From positions 1-7,050 of the forward strand of contig PLZL01000261.1 of NCBI GenBank assembly GCA_003152145.1: a stretch of 7,050 bases of DNA, in the 5' to 3' direction. Origin of the DNA: Limisphaerales bacterium. GTDB taxonomy: Bacteria; Verrucomicrobiota; Verrucomicrobiae; Limisphaerales; UBA11358. The notes under the pieces are model-generated. The model worked only from the letters and a program-made list of their open reading frames with translations, ran no database searches and was not told where the DNA came from. Positions within the stretch are counted from its first letter, which is position 1. Each line of letters begins with the position of its first letter. The position numbers and the translations under genes are program-made. This document shows positions 1 through 6,902 of the stretch, one piece after another.

Positions 1-1783
1 CCCGGTCCTGGCGCGCCTCGCCGCGTTGCGGCAACACGGCCTGTAGCGGCAGCTCGCGTCCTTCAAAATTGGTGATGGTGCCTTTCTTCTCGCACCAGAT
101 GGCGGCCGGCAGGACGACCTTCGCGAGGCCGGTCAGCCGCGACTGGTAGGCCGCCTGCACCACAACGCAATCAATTTCCTCCAGCAGCGCCCGCACGTAT
201 TTCTCGTCCAGCAACCGCGCGCCGCCGTCCGGCTCGTCGCTCGCGACGATATGCAGGAACTTCAGCGGTTTCGCGTCGAGCCACGGGCCGACTTCTTCGA
301 CCGGTTCAATGCCACCCGCGGCCAGCGTCAGGCTGTTGGGGCTGGTTGGGAGCACAATCAACGCGGGCGCCATGCCGGCCGCTTTCGATTCAAAAATCTT
401 GATGAGCCGTTCGAGCACGACCACGCCGATGGGCGTCATGGCCTCCGGGCCATAAACCAGCACAGGCCGTTTTGATTTCCGCAACACTTCGGTCACCTGA
501 TCCCAGAATTTGTGTTCCAGACTGACGACGTTGGCGCAGATGTCAGCGTATTGATCGAGGTCACTCTTGCGGGTGTGGAAGATCAGCAGTTTCGCTCCGC
601 GCTGCCGCACGGTGGTGCGGATTTTGGCCGCGACCACGCCCTGCGCGTGGCTGGGCTGCGCACCGAGCACGATGACGGCGTCGGCGTCGTGCAGCTTCGC
701 GATGCTGTCCGGACTGCGGTCACCGTTGGCACACAGGGCGGCCTCGTTTCGGGCGACGAACATCCCGATGCGCTCGAATTTCTTCAGCGTGGCAACGGTT
801 TCGTTGTTCAAGCGCGGCGAGATGAGCACGGCCTTCTGGGCGGGCTTCGCTTTTTTGGCGGCCTGCCGCACGGCCTCAAGGGCTTCGTCCCAGGTCGCCG
901 GTTCCAGCGTGCCTTTGCGGCGGACCATCGGTTGGAGGATTCGCTGGCGCGGTTCAGCCCAGGTTTCGTAACGGCCGCGCACGCACAGGTGTCCCCGGCT
1001 CACCGGCGAATCGAAATCGCCAAAGACCTCGACGATGCGGTTTTCCTTCGTATAAACCAGCAACCCACAGCCGACGGGGCACTCGGTGCACGTGGTGCGA
1101 ACGGTCTGGCAGGTGTTGAGCCTGCCACGGAATGCGGCGGCCTTGTCGAACAGCGCCCCGGTGGGACACGCCGCGACACACGCGCCGCAGTTCGTGCAGG
1201 AATCCGACATGCCGAACGTCGCGCCGAGGTCCACGACGACGCGGTTGTTCGCGCCGCGATTGGAAATATCGAGTGTGTGGGTGCCTTCCATTTCCTCGCA
1301 GGTGCGCACGCAACGGGTGCATAGGATGCAGCGGTTGTGGTCGAGGGCGAGGTATTTGCCCGACACGTCCACCGGCCACGCGGGATAAAGATAGGGGATG
1401 CTGATGGCGTCAATGCCGTGGCGGTAGCCCTGAAGCTGGAGTTCGCAATCGCCCTTGTTCATCGGGCAGAACGGGCAGATGTGGTTGCGTTCGCTGAACA
1501 ACAGTTCCAGCGTGCTGCGGCGCAGTTTCTGGAGCGATTCGCTGTTGGTGACGATCTGTTTGCCATCCATGGCCGGGGTCGAGCACGCCGGCACCACTTT
1601 TGGGCTGCCGACAATCTCGACGATGCACATGCGGCACCCGCCCCACGGCGACAGATGTTTCAGGTAACAGAGCGTGGGGATGCTGATGCCGTTGGCTTGA
1701 GCGATCTGCAGAATCGTCTGTCCTTCCTGGCCCTCGCAACGGCGGCCATCAATCGTCAACGTGATTTTTTTGGGTGCAATCAT
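1..1783 (-). CDS. NuoG/HoxU/FdhA-like multi-cluster iron-sulfur subunit, 3' end outside window
   Basis: Partial gene: the frame is open from ATG at 1783 to the left edge (594 residues seen, no stop). Visible order of domains: plant-type [2Fe-2S] ferredoxin with C39, C50, C53, C67; a His/Cys [4Fe-4S] site with H101, C103, C106, C113, spaced like HoxU (H-x-C-x2-C) rather than NuoG (H-x3-C-x2-C); two [4Fe-4S] motifs with C152/C155/C158/C162 and C196/C199/C202/C206; then a molybdopterin-oxidoreductase start with C232-x2-C235-x3-C239 and C267, followed by a shortened MopB-like region ending in the TNFEGR motif (571-576) typical of NuoG. By family it carries electrons from the flavin subunit to other clusters in a cytoplasmic complex. 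The start overlaps the nuoF-like stop by ATGA (1780-1783), with only a weak GGA before it. I see no counterpart of the formate dehydrogenase Cys/Sec-His segment and no H-cluster motif, so the substrate is open. An NADH-linked formate dehydrogenase alpha subunit remains possible but less likely. Confidence 0.9.
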   Translation of the reverse strand, partial: MIAPKKITLTIDGRRCEGQEGQTILQIAQANGISIPTLCYLKHLSPWGGCRMCIVEIVGSPKVVPACSTPAMDGKQIVTNSESLQKLRRSTLELLFSERNHICPFCPMNKGDCELQLQGYRHGIDAISIPYLYPAWPVDVSGKYLALDHNRCILCTRCVRTCEEMEGTHTLDISNRGANNRVVVDLGATFGMSDSCTNCGACVAACPTGALFDKAAAFRGRLNTCQTVRTTCTECPVGCGLLVYTKENRIVEVFGDFDSPVSRGHLCVRGRYETWAEPRQRILQPMVRRKGTLEPATWDEALEAVRQAAKKAKPAQKAVLISPRLNNETVATLKKFERIGMFVARNEAALCANGDRSPDSIAKLHDADAVIVLGAQPSHAQGVVAAKIRTTVRQRGAKLLIFHTRKSDLDQYADICANVVSLEHKFWDQVTEVLRKSKRPVLVYGPEAMTPIGVVVLERLIKIFESKAAGMAPALIVLPTSPNSLTLAAGGIEPVEEVGPWLDAKPLKFLHIVASDEPDGGARLLDEKYVRALLEEIDCVVVQAAYQSRLTGLAKVVLPAAIWCEKKGTITNFEGRELPLQAVLPQRGEARQDR

Positions 1784-3654
1784 TTTTCCAGCACAGGTTT
1801 CGTGGCCCGGGTTGAGGACGTCTCCAAACCCGGCGGCACGACCGACCGGGTGCGCACGCCGTCGGAGGTCTTGAGCACCGCGTCGAATTTGCAGGCGTCA
1901 AAGCACGCGCCGCAATGAATGCAGGCGTCTTCCACGATGTAAAATTTTTTCTGCCCGTCCCGCTTGAAGATGGTATGGACCGGGCAACTGCGCGCGCACA
2001 GGGAACAGCCGACGCACTTTTCCTCGTTAATGCGGAACTCCAGCAACTCGCGGCAAACGCGGGCGGGGCAACGCTTCTCTTCAACGTGCGCGAGGTATTC
2101 GTCGCGGAAATAGCGCAACGTGGTGAGCACCGGGTTCGGCGCCGTCTGGCCCAGCCCGCACAGGCTGGCGTCGCGGACAACCGACGCCAGCGACTCGAGT
2201 TTTTCGATGTCTTCAAGTTCGGCCTCGCCAGTGCAAATCCGGTCCAGAATGTTGAGCATCTGGCGCGTGCCAACGCGGCAGGGCGGGCATTTCCCGCACG
2301 ACTCGTCGCAGCAGAAATCCATGAAAAACCGCGCCACGTCCACCATGCACGAGTCCTCATCCATCACCACCAGGCCGCCCGAACCCATGATGGAGCCGAG
2401 CTTCTGTAGCGATTCGTAATCCACGCGTTCGTCCAGATGTTGTTCGGGGATGACGCCGCCGGACGGCCCGCCGGTTTGCACGGCCTTGAATTTCTTGTCT
2501 TTGGGAATGCCGCCGCCGATGCCGAAGATGATTTCGCGCAGCGTGGTGCCGTAAGGGACTTCGGCAAGGCCCGTGTTGCGGATTTTGCCCGCGAGCGCGA
2601 AGACCTTGGTGCCTTTCGTCTTCTCGGTGCCGAACGAGGCATACCATTTCGCGCCCTTCAAAATGATCGGTTTGATGGTGGCCCAAGTCTCGACATTGTT
2701 GATGTTGGTCGGCTTGCCCCAGAGACCGCGTTGCGCGGGGAACGGCGGACGCGGCATCGGCTGGCCGCGCCGGCCCTCAATGCTGCGCATCAGCGCGGTT
2801 TCCTCGCCGCACACAAACGCACCCGCGCCGATGCGGATCTCAATGTCGAAATCGTATCCGGTTTCGAACAGGTTCTTGCCCAGCAGCCCATGCTGGTATG
2901 CCTGGGCGATGGCGACGTTAAGGCGCTTGATGGCCAGCGGATACTCGGCGCGGATGTAGATGAACCCGCGGTTGGCGCCCATCGCGTAAGCCCCGATGGC
3001 CATGCCTTCGAGCACGCGGTGCGGGTCGCCTTCCAGCACGGCGCGGTTCATGAACGCGCCGGGATCGCCTTCGTCGGCGTTGCAAATCACGTATTTCGGG
3101 GTGACGGACGCCTTTGCCATCAACTCCCACTTCACGCCGGTCGGGAACCCCGCGCCGCCGCGCCCGCGCAGGCCGCTGGCTTTGATTTCAGCAATGACCT
3201 GTTCGGGCTTCATCGAGGTGAGCACCTTGCCCAGCGCCGCGTAACCGTCGCGGGCGATGTATTCCTCGATGTTTTCCGCGTCAATCAGGCCGCAATTCTC
3301 GAGGACAATTTTCTCCTGTTTGGCGAAGAAGGAGAAATCGCGCTGGGTCGTGACGACATTGGCGGTGACATCGTCTTTCGGCAGCAGCTTCGTGTAGGGG
3401 CGGCCCTTGATGAAGTGCTCCTCAACGAGCTTGGGCACATCCAGGGCCGTGACCCGCTGATAAAACGTCCCTTCCGGGTGGACCAGCATCACCGGGCCGA
3501 GGTCGCACGGCCCCATGCAGCCCGTTTCGACAATTTTAATTTCCTCGTCGAGGCCGCGCTTCTTCAGCTCGGCTGCCAGAACGTCCTTCAGCGCGTGGCC
3601 GCCGGAACTGATGCAGCCGGCCCCGGCGCAAATCAATATGTGAGCGCGAATCAT
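1780..3654 (-). CDS. nuoF: NuoF/HydB-like NADH- and FMN-binding subunit with extra N- and C-terminal FeS domains
   Basis: Complete, 624 residues, close to the length of HydB/HndC-type subunits and much longer than respiratory NuoF. Residues 1-90 form a thioredoxin-like [2Fe-2S] domain with C9, C14, C46, C50. The central flavoprotein has the glycine-rich nucleotide-binding motif [13 protein letters not shown] (161-173), [10 protein letters not shown] (192-201) and [13 protein letters not shown] (276-288). The NuoF [4Fe-4S] site is C453, C456, C459 and C499. The C-terminus has two [4Fe-4S] motifs, C547/C550/C553/C557 and C578/C581/C584/C588, then a 30-residue Ser/Thr/Pro-rich tail. Known role of the family: NAD(P)(H) exchange at FMN and, in the HydABC/Hnd group, electron bifurcation with ferredoxin; that this protein bifurcates is an inference from architecture and neighbours. 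The start at 3654 follows a GGAG site nine bases upstream that lies within the end of the preceding gene. The stop overlaps the next start. Equivalent names would be hydB or hndC. Confidence 0.96.
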   Translation of the reverse strand: MIRAHILICAGAGCISSGGHALKDVLAAELKKRGLDEEIKIVETGCMGPCDLGPVMLVHPEGTFYQRVTALDVPKLVEEHFIKGRPYTKLLPKDDVTANVVTTQRDFSFFAKQEKIVLENCGLIDAENIEEYIARDGYAALGKVLTSMKPEQVIAEIKASGLRGRGGAGFPTGVKWELMAKASVTPKYVICNADEGDPGAFMNRAVLEGDPHRVLEGMAIGAYAMGANRGFIYIRAEYPLAIKRLNVAIAQAYQHGLLGKNLFETGYDFDIEIRIGAGAFVCGEETALMRSIEGRRGQPMPRPPFPAQRGLWGKPTNINNVETWATIKPIILKGAKWYASFGTEKTKGTKVFALAGKIRNTGLAEVPYGTTLREIIFGIGGGIPKDKKFKAVQTGGPSGGVIPEQHLDERVDYESLQKLGSIMGSGGLVVMDEDSCMVDVARFFMDFCCDESCGKCPPCRVGTRQMLNILDRICTGEAELEDIEKLESLASVVRDASLCGLGQTAPNPVLTTLRYFRDEYLAHVEEKRCPARVCRELLEFRINEEKCVGCSLCARSCPVHTIFKRDGQKKFYIVEDACIHCGACFDACKFDAVLKTSDGVRTRSVVPPGLETSSTRATKPVLEK

Positions 3655-3660
3655 TGTTCA

Positions 3661-4032
3661 TCACTCCAGTTTCTTTTCTTTGCCGACGGCGAGGTTGTCC
3701 ACCTTTTTGCCTTTTTCGAGGTGCTCGGCGACAATCTTTTTTGCCTTTTCGGCGTCAAGGTGGGCGTAGGTGGTTTTCTCCCCGCCGGCTTCCTCGACGC
3801 GAATGACCGGTTCGACGTCCTCCAGGCCGACCTCGCCGCTCACCCGCACTTCGACGTCCTCCAGCCCGCGTTTCTCGATCTCGTCGAGCATGGTCTTCAT
3901 GACCTCACGCGCGCCGGCGGCGATGCCGCTGGTGCCCATGCTGACGACGACGCGGTATTTCTTGCTGCCTTCACGCAAGGCAACCTGCCGCTGTGCTTTC
4001 TCTTTTAACTTTTTGAGTTCTTCCAGGTTCAT
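3661..4032 (-). CDS. HndB-like thioredoxin-fold ferredoxin homologue lacking all cluster cysteines
   Basis: 123 residues. The start at 4032 (MNLEELKKLK) was chosen over upstream in-frame codons because AAGGAGAA sits 10 bases before it and the upstream reading is a shadow of the ATPase gene. The fold signature GTSGIAAGAREV (33-44) and the pattern SGEVGLEDVEP (65-75) align with the HndB-type pattern T-C-G-I-A-A-G and G-C-x-G-x-C. The cysteine positions are S35, E67 and E71, and the whole protein has no cysteine, so it should not bind [2Fe-2S]. The rest looks maintained: helix-rich, highly charged, with a Lys-rich C-terminus. It lies between an ATPase and the NuoF-like gene, ending 6 bases before the latter. 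HndB-like proteins occur at this place in NADP-reducing hydrogenase operons. A structural or regulatory role in the complex is inferred. Residues 57-61 and 70-74 repeat LEDVE. Confidence 0.92.
   Translation of the reverse strand: MNLEELKKLKEKAQRQVALREGSKKYRVVVSMGTSGIAAGAREVMKTMLDEIEKRGLEDVEVRVSGEVGLEDVEPVIRVEEAGGEKTTYAHLDAEKAKKIVAEHLEKGKKVDNLAVGKEKKLE
3664..3667 (-). promoter_or_regulatory. Ribosome binding site of the nuoF-like gene
   Basis: GGAG on the minus strand lies nine bases before the ATG at 3654 and overlaps the last codons and stop of the HndB-like gene (CTG GAG TGA), so termination and re-initiation are probably linked. Confidence 0.7.
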
Positions 4033-4549
4033 AATTCGTCTTCTCCTTGCCGCTCCAAAATGGATTGGGGCGGCCAGCCACTTTTTTTTCTGCCGGTTCT
4101 TTGGAGCTGAAATGGAATTGTTCTTCGCCGCACCGGTAATGGAGCTGCACGTCCACCGCCGGATTGGCAGCGCACAAAGCCAGGATCGTCGCATTCAGGT
4201 CGCCCAACGGCGGGCAGTCCACGTGCGACAACTTCATCGAAGCCGTGACGGTCGCGCCGGCGCCCGTTTTGGAACGGACACGGAATTTCCCGTCGCACAT
4301 CTCCGCCGTCTGGCGCAGCAGGGCCAGGCCCAGACCAATGTCCTTTTTGCGGCTGCGTTTGGTGGTGGTCAGGTCCGCTCGCACGCGCTTGAGTGTGTCC
4401 TCGTCCATGCCGCGGCCGTCGTCCTGGACGCGAATGGTCAGCAAATCCCGCCGGGCGTGCTCGGTAATCGTGACCTGGATGGTGCGCGCCCCCGCCGCCA
4501 GCGAGTTCATCGCGATATCCAGAATGTGCAATGACAATTCCTCAAACAT
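3971..4549 (-). CDS. Stand-alone GHKL (histidine-kinase-like) ATP-binding protein
   Basis: 192 residues. Bergerat-fold motifs are visible: N-box around N15 in HILDIAMNSLAAGA (8-21), G1 box DDGRGM (43-48), G2 box GLGLAL (72-77) and a late GAGAT (96-100). No dimerisation/phosphoacceptor His domain, sensor or membrane segment is present, so it is not a classical sensor kinase. A short C-terminal region beginning DCPPLGDL (111-118) follows the ATPase domain. Small proteins of this kind sit in HydABC/Hnd-type hydrogenase operons; their biochemical function is not established to my knowledge. ATP-dependent regulation or assembly of the neighbouring complex is an inference. The start at 4549 overlaps the nuoE-like stop by 8 bases, with AAGGA 11 bases upstream. 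The last 20 codons overlap the start of the next gene in another frame, giving a tail that looks like non-conserved run-on. Confidence 0.9.
   Translation of the reverse strand: MFEELSLHILDIAMNSLAAGARTIQVTITEHARRDLLTIRVQDDGRGMDEDTLKRVRADLTTTKRSRKKDIGLGLALLRQTAEMCDGKFRVRSKTGAGATVTASMKLSHVDCPPLGDLNATILALCAANPAVDVQLHYRCGEEQFHFSSKEPAEKKVAGRPNPFWSGKEKTNYEPGRTQKVKRESTAAGCLA
4041..4048 (-). promoter_or_regulatory. Ribosome binding site that fixes the start of the HndB-like gene
   Basis: AAGGAGAA on the minus strand, with its GGAG core (4046-4043) ending 10 bases before the ATG at 4032. It lies inside the coding sequence of the upstream ATPase gene and decides the start of the cysteine-free protein against longer in-frame readings. 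Confidence 0.75.
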
Positions 4550-5060
4550 ACTTCTTCAAATCCTTTTGGCAGAGACGCGGAATTTTGTCGGGCGACAGCT
4601 TGCCGTAAACGTCGTCACCGATGGCAATCGCCGGGGCCAGCGCGCAGGCGCCGATGCACCGCGCGCAATTCAGGCTGAACAGATTGTCCTTGGTGGTCTC
4701 GCCTTCCTTGATGCCGAGTTGCTGTTCGAGCCGTTCCAGGATCGTTTTCGAGCCGCGCACATGGCAGGACGTGCCCGTGCAAACGAGAATCTGGTGCTTG
4801 CCTCGCGGCACCATGGTGAACAAATGGTAAAACGTGACCACGCCATAAACCTGCGACAGTGGCATCTTGAGCGCGGCGGCGACATATCGCAGCACGTCGG
4901 CGCTGAGGTAGCCAAAAAGATGCTGCGCGGCGTGCAACACCTGGATCAGCGCAGTCGGCTCGTGATTATAGTGCGCGAGGGTCTGGTCGAGCGACGCGAA
5001 GCGGACATCCCCGCTCGGGTGCGTCGTCATGGCTGGCGCGATGGTTTGCAATTCGCTCAT
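4542..5060 (-). CDS. nuoE: NuoE/HydC-like [2Fe-2S] subunit
   Basis: 172 residues from the chosen start. The N-terminal helical part contains VYGVVTFYHLF (71-81), a hallmark of NuoE/HydC proteins. The thioredoxin-like part carries the [2Fe-2S] ligands C94 and C99 (C-x4-C) and C135 and C139 (C-x3-C), within CTGTSCHVRGS and CARCIGAC; C132 is an extra nearby cysteine. It forms the diaphorase part of the complex together with the NuoF-like subunit; in HydC-type enzymes this cluster exchanges electrons with the flavin. ATG at 5060 overlaps the upstream stop by ATGA (5057-5060) and has GGAAGG 10 bases before it. An in-frame ATG at 5078 would add six residues (MEGRPP) and a 22-base overlap, so I prefer 5060, though annotation tools may pick 5078. 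The protein is of normal length for the family and cytoplasmic. Confidence 0.95.
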   Translation of the reverse strand: MSELQTIAPAMTTHPSGDVRFASLDQTLAHYNHEPTALIQVLHAAQHLFGYLSADVLRYVAAALKMPLSQVYGVVTFYHLFTMVPRGKHQILVCTGTSCHVRGSKTILERLEQQLGIKEGETTKDNLFSLNCARCIGACALAPAIAIGDDVYGKLSPDKIPRLCQKDLKKYV

Positions 5061-5404
5061 CGGAGGCCTGCCTTCCATAGTTTGCCGGCGGTTTCGTAGG
5101 TGGTCATGGGCGTGCTCAACAGCATAATGCCCTTCTCAGCGGCTTCGGCGATGATGGCGGCGTCGGGTTTGCGGCCGCAGGTGAACAACACGGCGGTGAT
5201 GTCTTTCATCGAGGCAACTGACACGACATTGCGATGGGTATGGATGGTGACCCATAACACGCCGGGCTGCGCATTCGCGAGCACATCGCTGAGCAAGTCG
5301 GAAATGTAACAGCCGCTCAACTCGACCTCGGCGAGGTCGGTCAACGGACGCGCCTCGACAGCGGTCAGGAGTGACGGAAGTTTGGTGGCTGATTTCAGTT
5401 TCAT
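5057..5404 (-). CDS. DRTGG-domain-like small protein
   Basis: 115 residues, complete. The core reads GCYISDLLSDVLANAQPG (31-48), followed by a TIHTH motif (53-57) and a C-terminal alpha/beta part. This matches the small DRTGG-type proteins, sometimes labelled serine kinase of the HPr family because the same domain occurs beside HPr kinase. There is no Walker A motif, so kinase activity should not be assumed. Such proteins are recurrent partners of GHKL ATPases and NuoE/NuoF-like subunits in HydABC-type operons; a ligand-binding or regulatory role is inferred. The start ATG overlaps the stop of the CBS gene by ATGA (5401-5404) with no ribosome binding site of its own, indicating coupled translation. 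Its stop overlaps the preferred nuoE start in the same way. Confidence 0.88.
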   Translation of the reverse strand: MKLKSATKLPSLLTAVEARPLTDLAEVELSGCYISDLLSDVLANAQPGVLWVTIHTHRNVVSVASMKDITAVLFTCGRKPDAAIIAEAAEKGIMLLSTPMTTYETAGKLWKAGLR

Positions 5405-6531
5405 AAAGTGGTGCCCGCTTTCTGCAGCAATACTGCCGCCTGCAACCGCGTGCCGCTGCCCAGTTCCGACTGGATGGCGAACTCATCGGCGCAACGTTTG
5501 ATGTTGGGCAAACCCATGCCTGCGCCGAAACCGAGTTCACGCGCCAGGGGGCCCGCCGTGGACCAGCCTTCCTGCATGGCCAGGTCAATGTTTTCAATGC
5601 CCGGACCGCTGTCCACGGCCTTGATGCGGACTTTGTTGGCATCAATGGAAGTGGTGATGCGGCCGCCGAGGGAGTGGATGATAATGTTGGTCTCCGCTTC
5701 GTAGGCGATGATGGCGGCGCGCCGGAGGATTTCGGGAGCGACGCCCCGGGCGCGAAGCGCTTCACGCATGCGCTGGGAAAGCTTGCCCGCGCTCTCGAAG
5801 TCGCCCGATCTTACGTCCGTGTTGATGACGACCCGGTGCGCCTTTTCATCCGCGGCGCGCGTGGCGACCAGCGCGGCTTCCTTGGCCACCGCTTCCTCGG
5901 CGCGGCGTTCCAGATGATGCATGAGACAAATGGTGATGTCGCCGCGGGTGATGACGCCCACCAGCCGGTTGTTGGCGTCCAGAACCGGGAAGCGGCCATA
6001 CCCGTGCCGGTCGAATTCCGCCACGGCGCGGACGAGGGAAAAATGATCAAGCAAGGTCACGATTTTGCGACTCATCCACTGTTCCACTGAATCGTTGATG
6101 TGGCCTTCGTCCAAGGCGTTGATGATGTCTTCGATGCTGACAATCCCCACCAGCACGTCATTGGCCAGGATCGGCACGCCGGAGATGCGGTGAGCCTTCA
6201 TCAGATGCTGGATCGAGCGCAGGGTATCAGCCGGAGTGGCGGTGATGGGCGGGCTGGTCATCGCGTCGCGCACGCGCAGCTCAAAAACCAGCACTTGGGC
6301 AAAGGAGACCTGTCGCTTTTCACCCACGCCGGGGGTTTTTTCGATTGCCGGCGCGGGAGGCATTGGCGCCTCCGAGTTGCCAGTCTTAAAAGTCTTTTCT
6401 GGCACGATGCCCGGCTTGCGCGCCGTCCCCGCCAGCCGATCGCGCACGCTTTTAAAGCGCTTGTTGCCGCTGGCGTGTTCCATCACCGCGGCGACCCGTT
6501 TTTGTCTTTCATGTAAAAGCGTGGGCAACAT
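5401..6531 (-). CDS. CBS-pair protein fused to RsbW-like GHKL ATPase domain
   Basis: 376 residues from ATG at 6531. Two CBS domains span about 85-140 and 152-205 (VRDAMTSPPITATP at 87-100; GRFPVLD...VGVITRGD at 179-198). The C-terminal ATPase domain (about 235-370) resembles anti-sigma-factor kinases: N-box E278-x3-N282 in AYEAETNIIIHS, G1 D307-SGPG, G2 GFGAGMGLPN (334-343) and GSGTRL (358-363). CBS pairs commonly bind adenine nucleotides, so this first gene of the operon may sense energy charge and act on the complex or its expression; that is inference. An N-terminal extension of about 84 basic, Pro-rich residues precedes the CBS pair. No clear ribosome binding site precedes 6531. A TTG at 6540 in the same frame is a possible alternative, and internal starts (ATG at codons 17 and 57) cannot be excluded. 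Its stop overlaps the DRTGG gene by four bases. Confidence 0.9.
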   Translation of the reverse strand: MLPTLLHERQKRVAAVMEHASGNKRFKSVRDRLAGTARKPGIVPEKTFKTGNSEAPMPPAPAIEKTPGVGEKRQVSFAQVLVFELRVRDAMTSPPITATPADTLRSIQHLMKAHRISGVPILANDVLVGIVSIEDIINALDEGHINDSVEQWMSRKIVTLLDHFSLVRAVAEFDRHGYGRFPVLDANNRLVGVITRGDITICLMHHLERRAEEAVAKEAALVATRAADEKAHRVVINTDVRSGDFESAGKLSQRMREALRARGVAPEILRRAAIIAYEAETNIIIHSLGGRITTSIDANKVRIKAVDSGPGIENIDLAMQEGWSTAGPLARELGFGAGMGLPNIKRCADEFAIQSELGSGTRLQAAVLLQKAGTTL

Positions 6532-6902
6532 AAGGCTCAAGCTGTCGTTTCAACATTTCCATCAACTGCATTATCAGCCAACCTACATGACGCATCCTAA
6601 TGGCGGCGGGAACGGAGCGCTCCACACGATTTGTTTTTGAATGGACATTTCTTGCGGAGGGTAAAATGGGCGAAAACGCCGCTTGAAACATATCCGATTA
6701 TTCACGCCATAACGATTGTTTCTTTTGGCCGCCCCGGTCGCGCGGGAGCGTCCTCTTTTGCGGGGATGAAGCTGGCCAGAAAAAGTCAAGGGTTTGGCAA
6801 GATATGTGTTGAGTCATTCCCCAAATAGATCAAATTGTTCCGCACTTGAGACGGGTCTATCAACTCATCTGGCTCGAACGACCCAATATTAATGATTAAT
6901 TT
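6532..6902. other. Divergent intergenic region between the operon and ppdK
   Basis: About 370 bases with no credible protein gene on either strand. It must hold the promoters for both the minus-strand operon and ppdK. The part next to ppdK (6780-6902) is AT-rich and contains two TTGAG/ATCAA element pairs and an AT-rich stretch before the ppdK start. The middle (6720-6765) is GC-rich. The operon-proximal part contains the palindrome GGAGCGCTCC (6614-6623) and a tiny reading frame with a ribosome binding site (6656-6686). I could not identify a convincing minus-strand -10/-35 pair. Confidence 0.8.
6835..6863 (+). promoter_or_regulatory. Tentative sigma-70-like promoter for ppdK
   Basis: TTGTTC (6835-6840) and TATCAA (6858-6863) are separated by 17 bases and would give a 5' leader of roughly 30 bases before the ppdK ATG. 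The match is partial (three and four of six consensus positions), and the -10 box overlaps an ATCAA repeat element. Position and spacing are the main support. Confidence 0.25.

Noticed and set aside
512..1324. A 270-codon plus-strand open frame
   Set aside because: It is opposite the clustered cysteine motifs of the NuoG-like gene, and its translation is an Arg/Ala/Gly/His-rich shadow.
2437..4008. A 523-codon open frame on the plus strand opposite the nuoF-like and HndB-like genes
   Set aside because: It is an antisense shadow caused by GC-rich third positions of strongly supported minus-strand genes; its translation shows no recognisable domain, and it crosses two real genes.
6509..6571. 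Short minus-strand frame MQLMEMLKRQ... overlapping the start of the CBS gene
   Set aside because: It looks protein-like over 20 residues but lacks a ribosome binding site and ends inside the CBS gene in a different frame; a shadow or chance frame is more likely.
6784..6789. TTGACT on the minus strand as a -35 box for the operon
   Set aside because: Five of six consensus positions match, but no -10-like sequence follows at 16-18 bases (the sequence there is TCCCCG).
6631..6828. Possible 65-residue plus-strand ORF in the intergenic region
   Set aside because: No ribosome binding site at its start, no recognisable motif, and it runs through mixed AT- and GC-rich DNA without codon bias.
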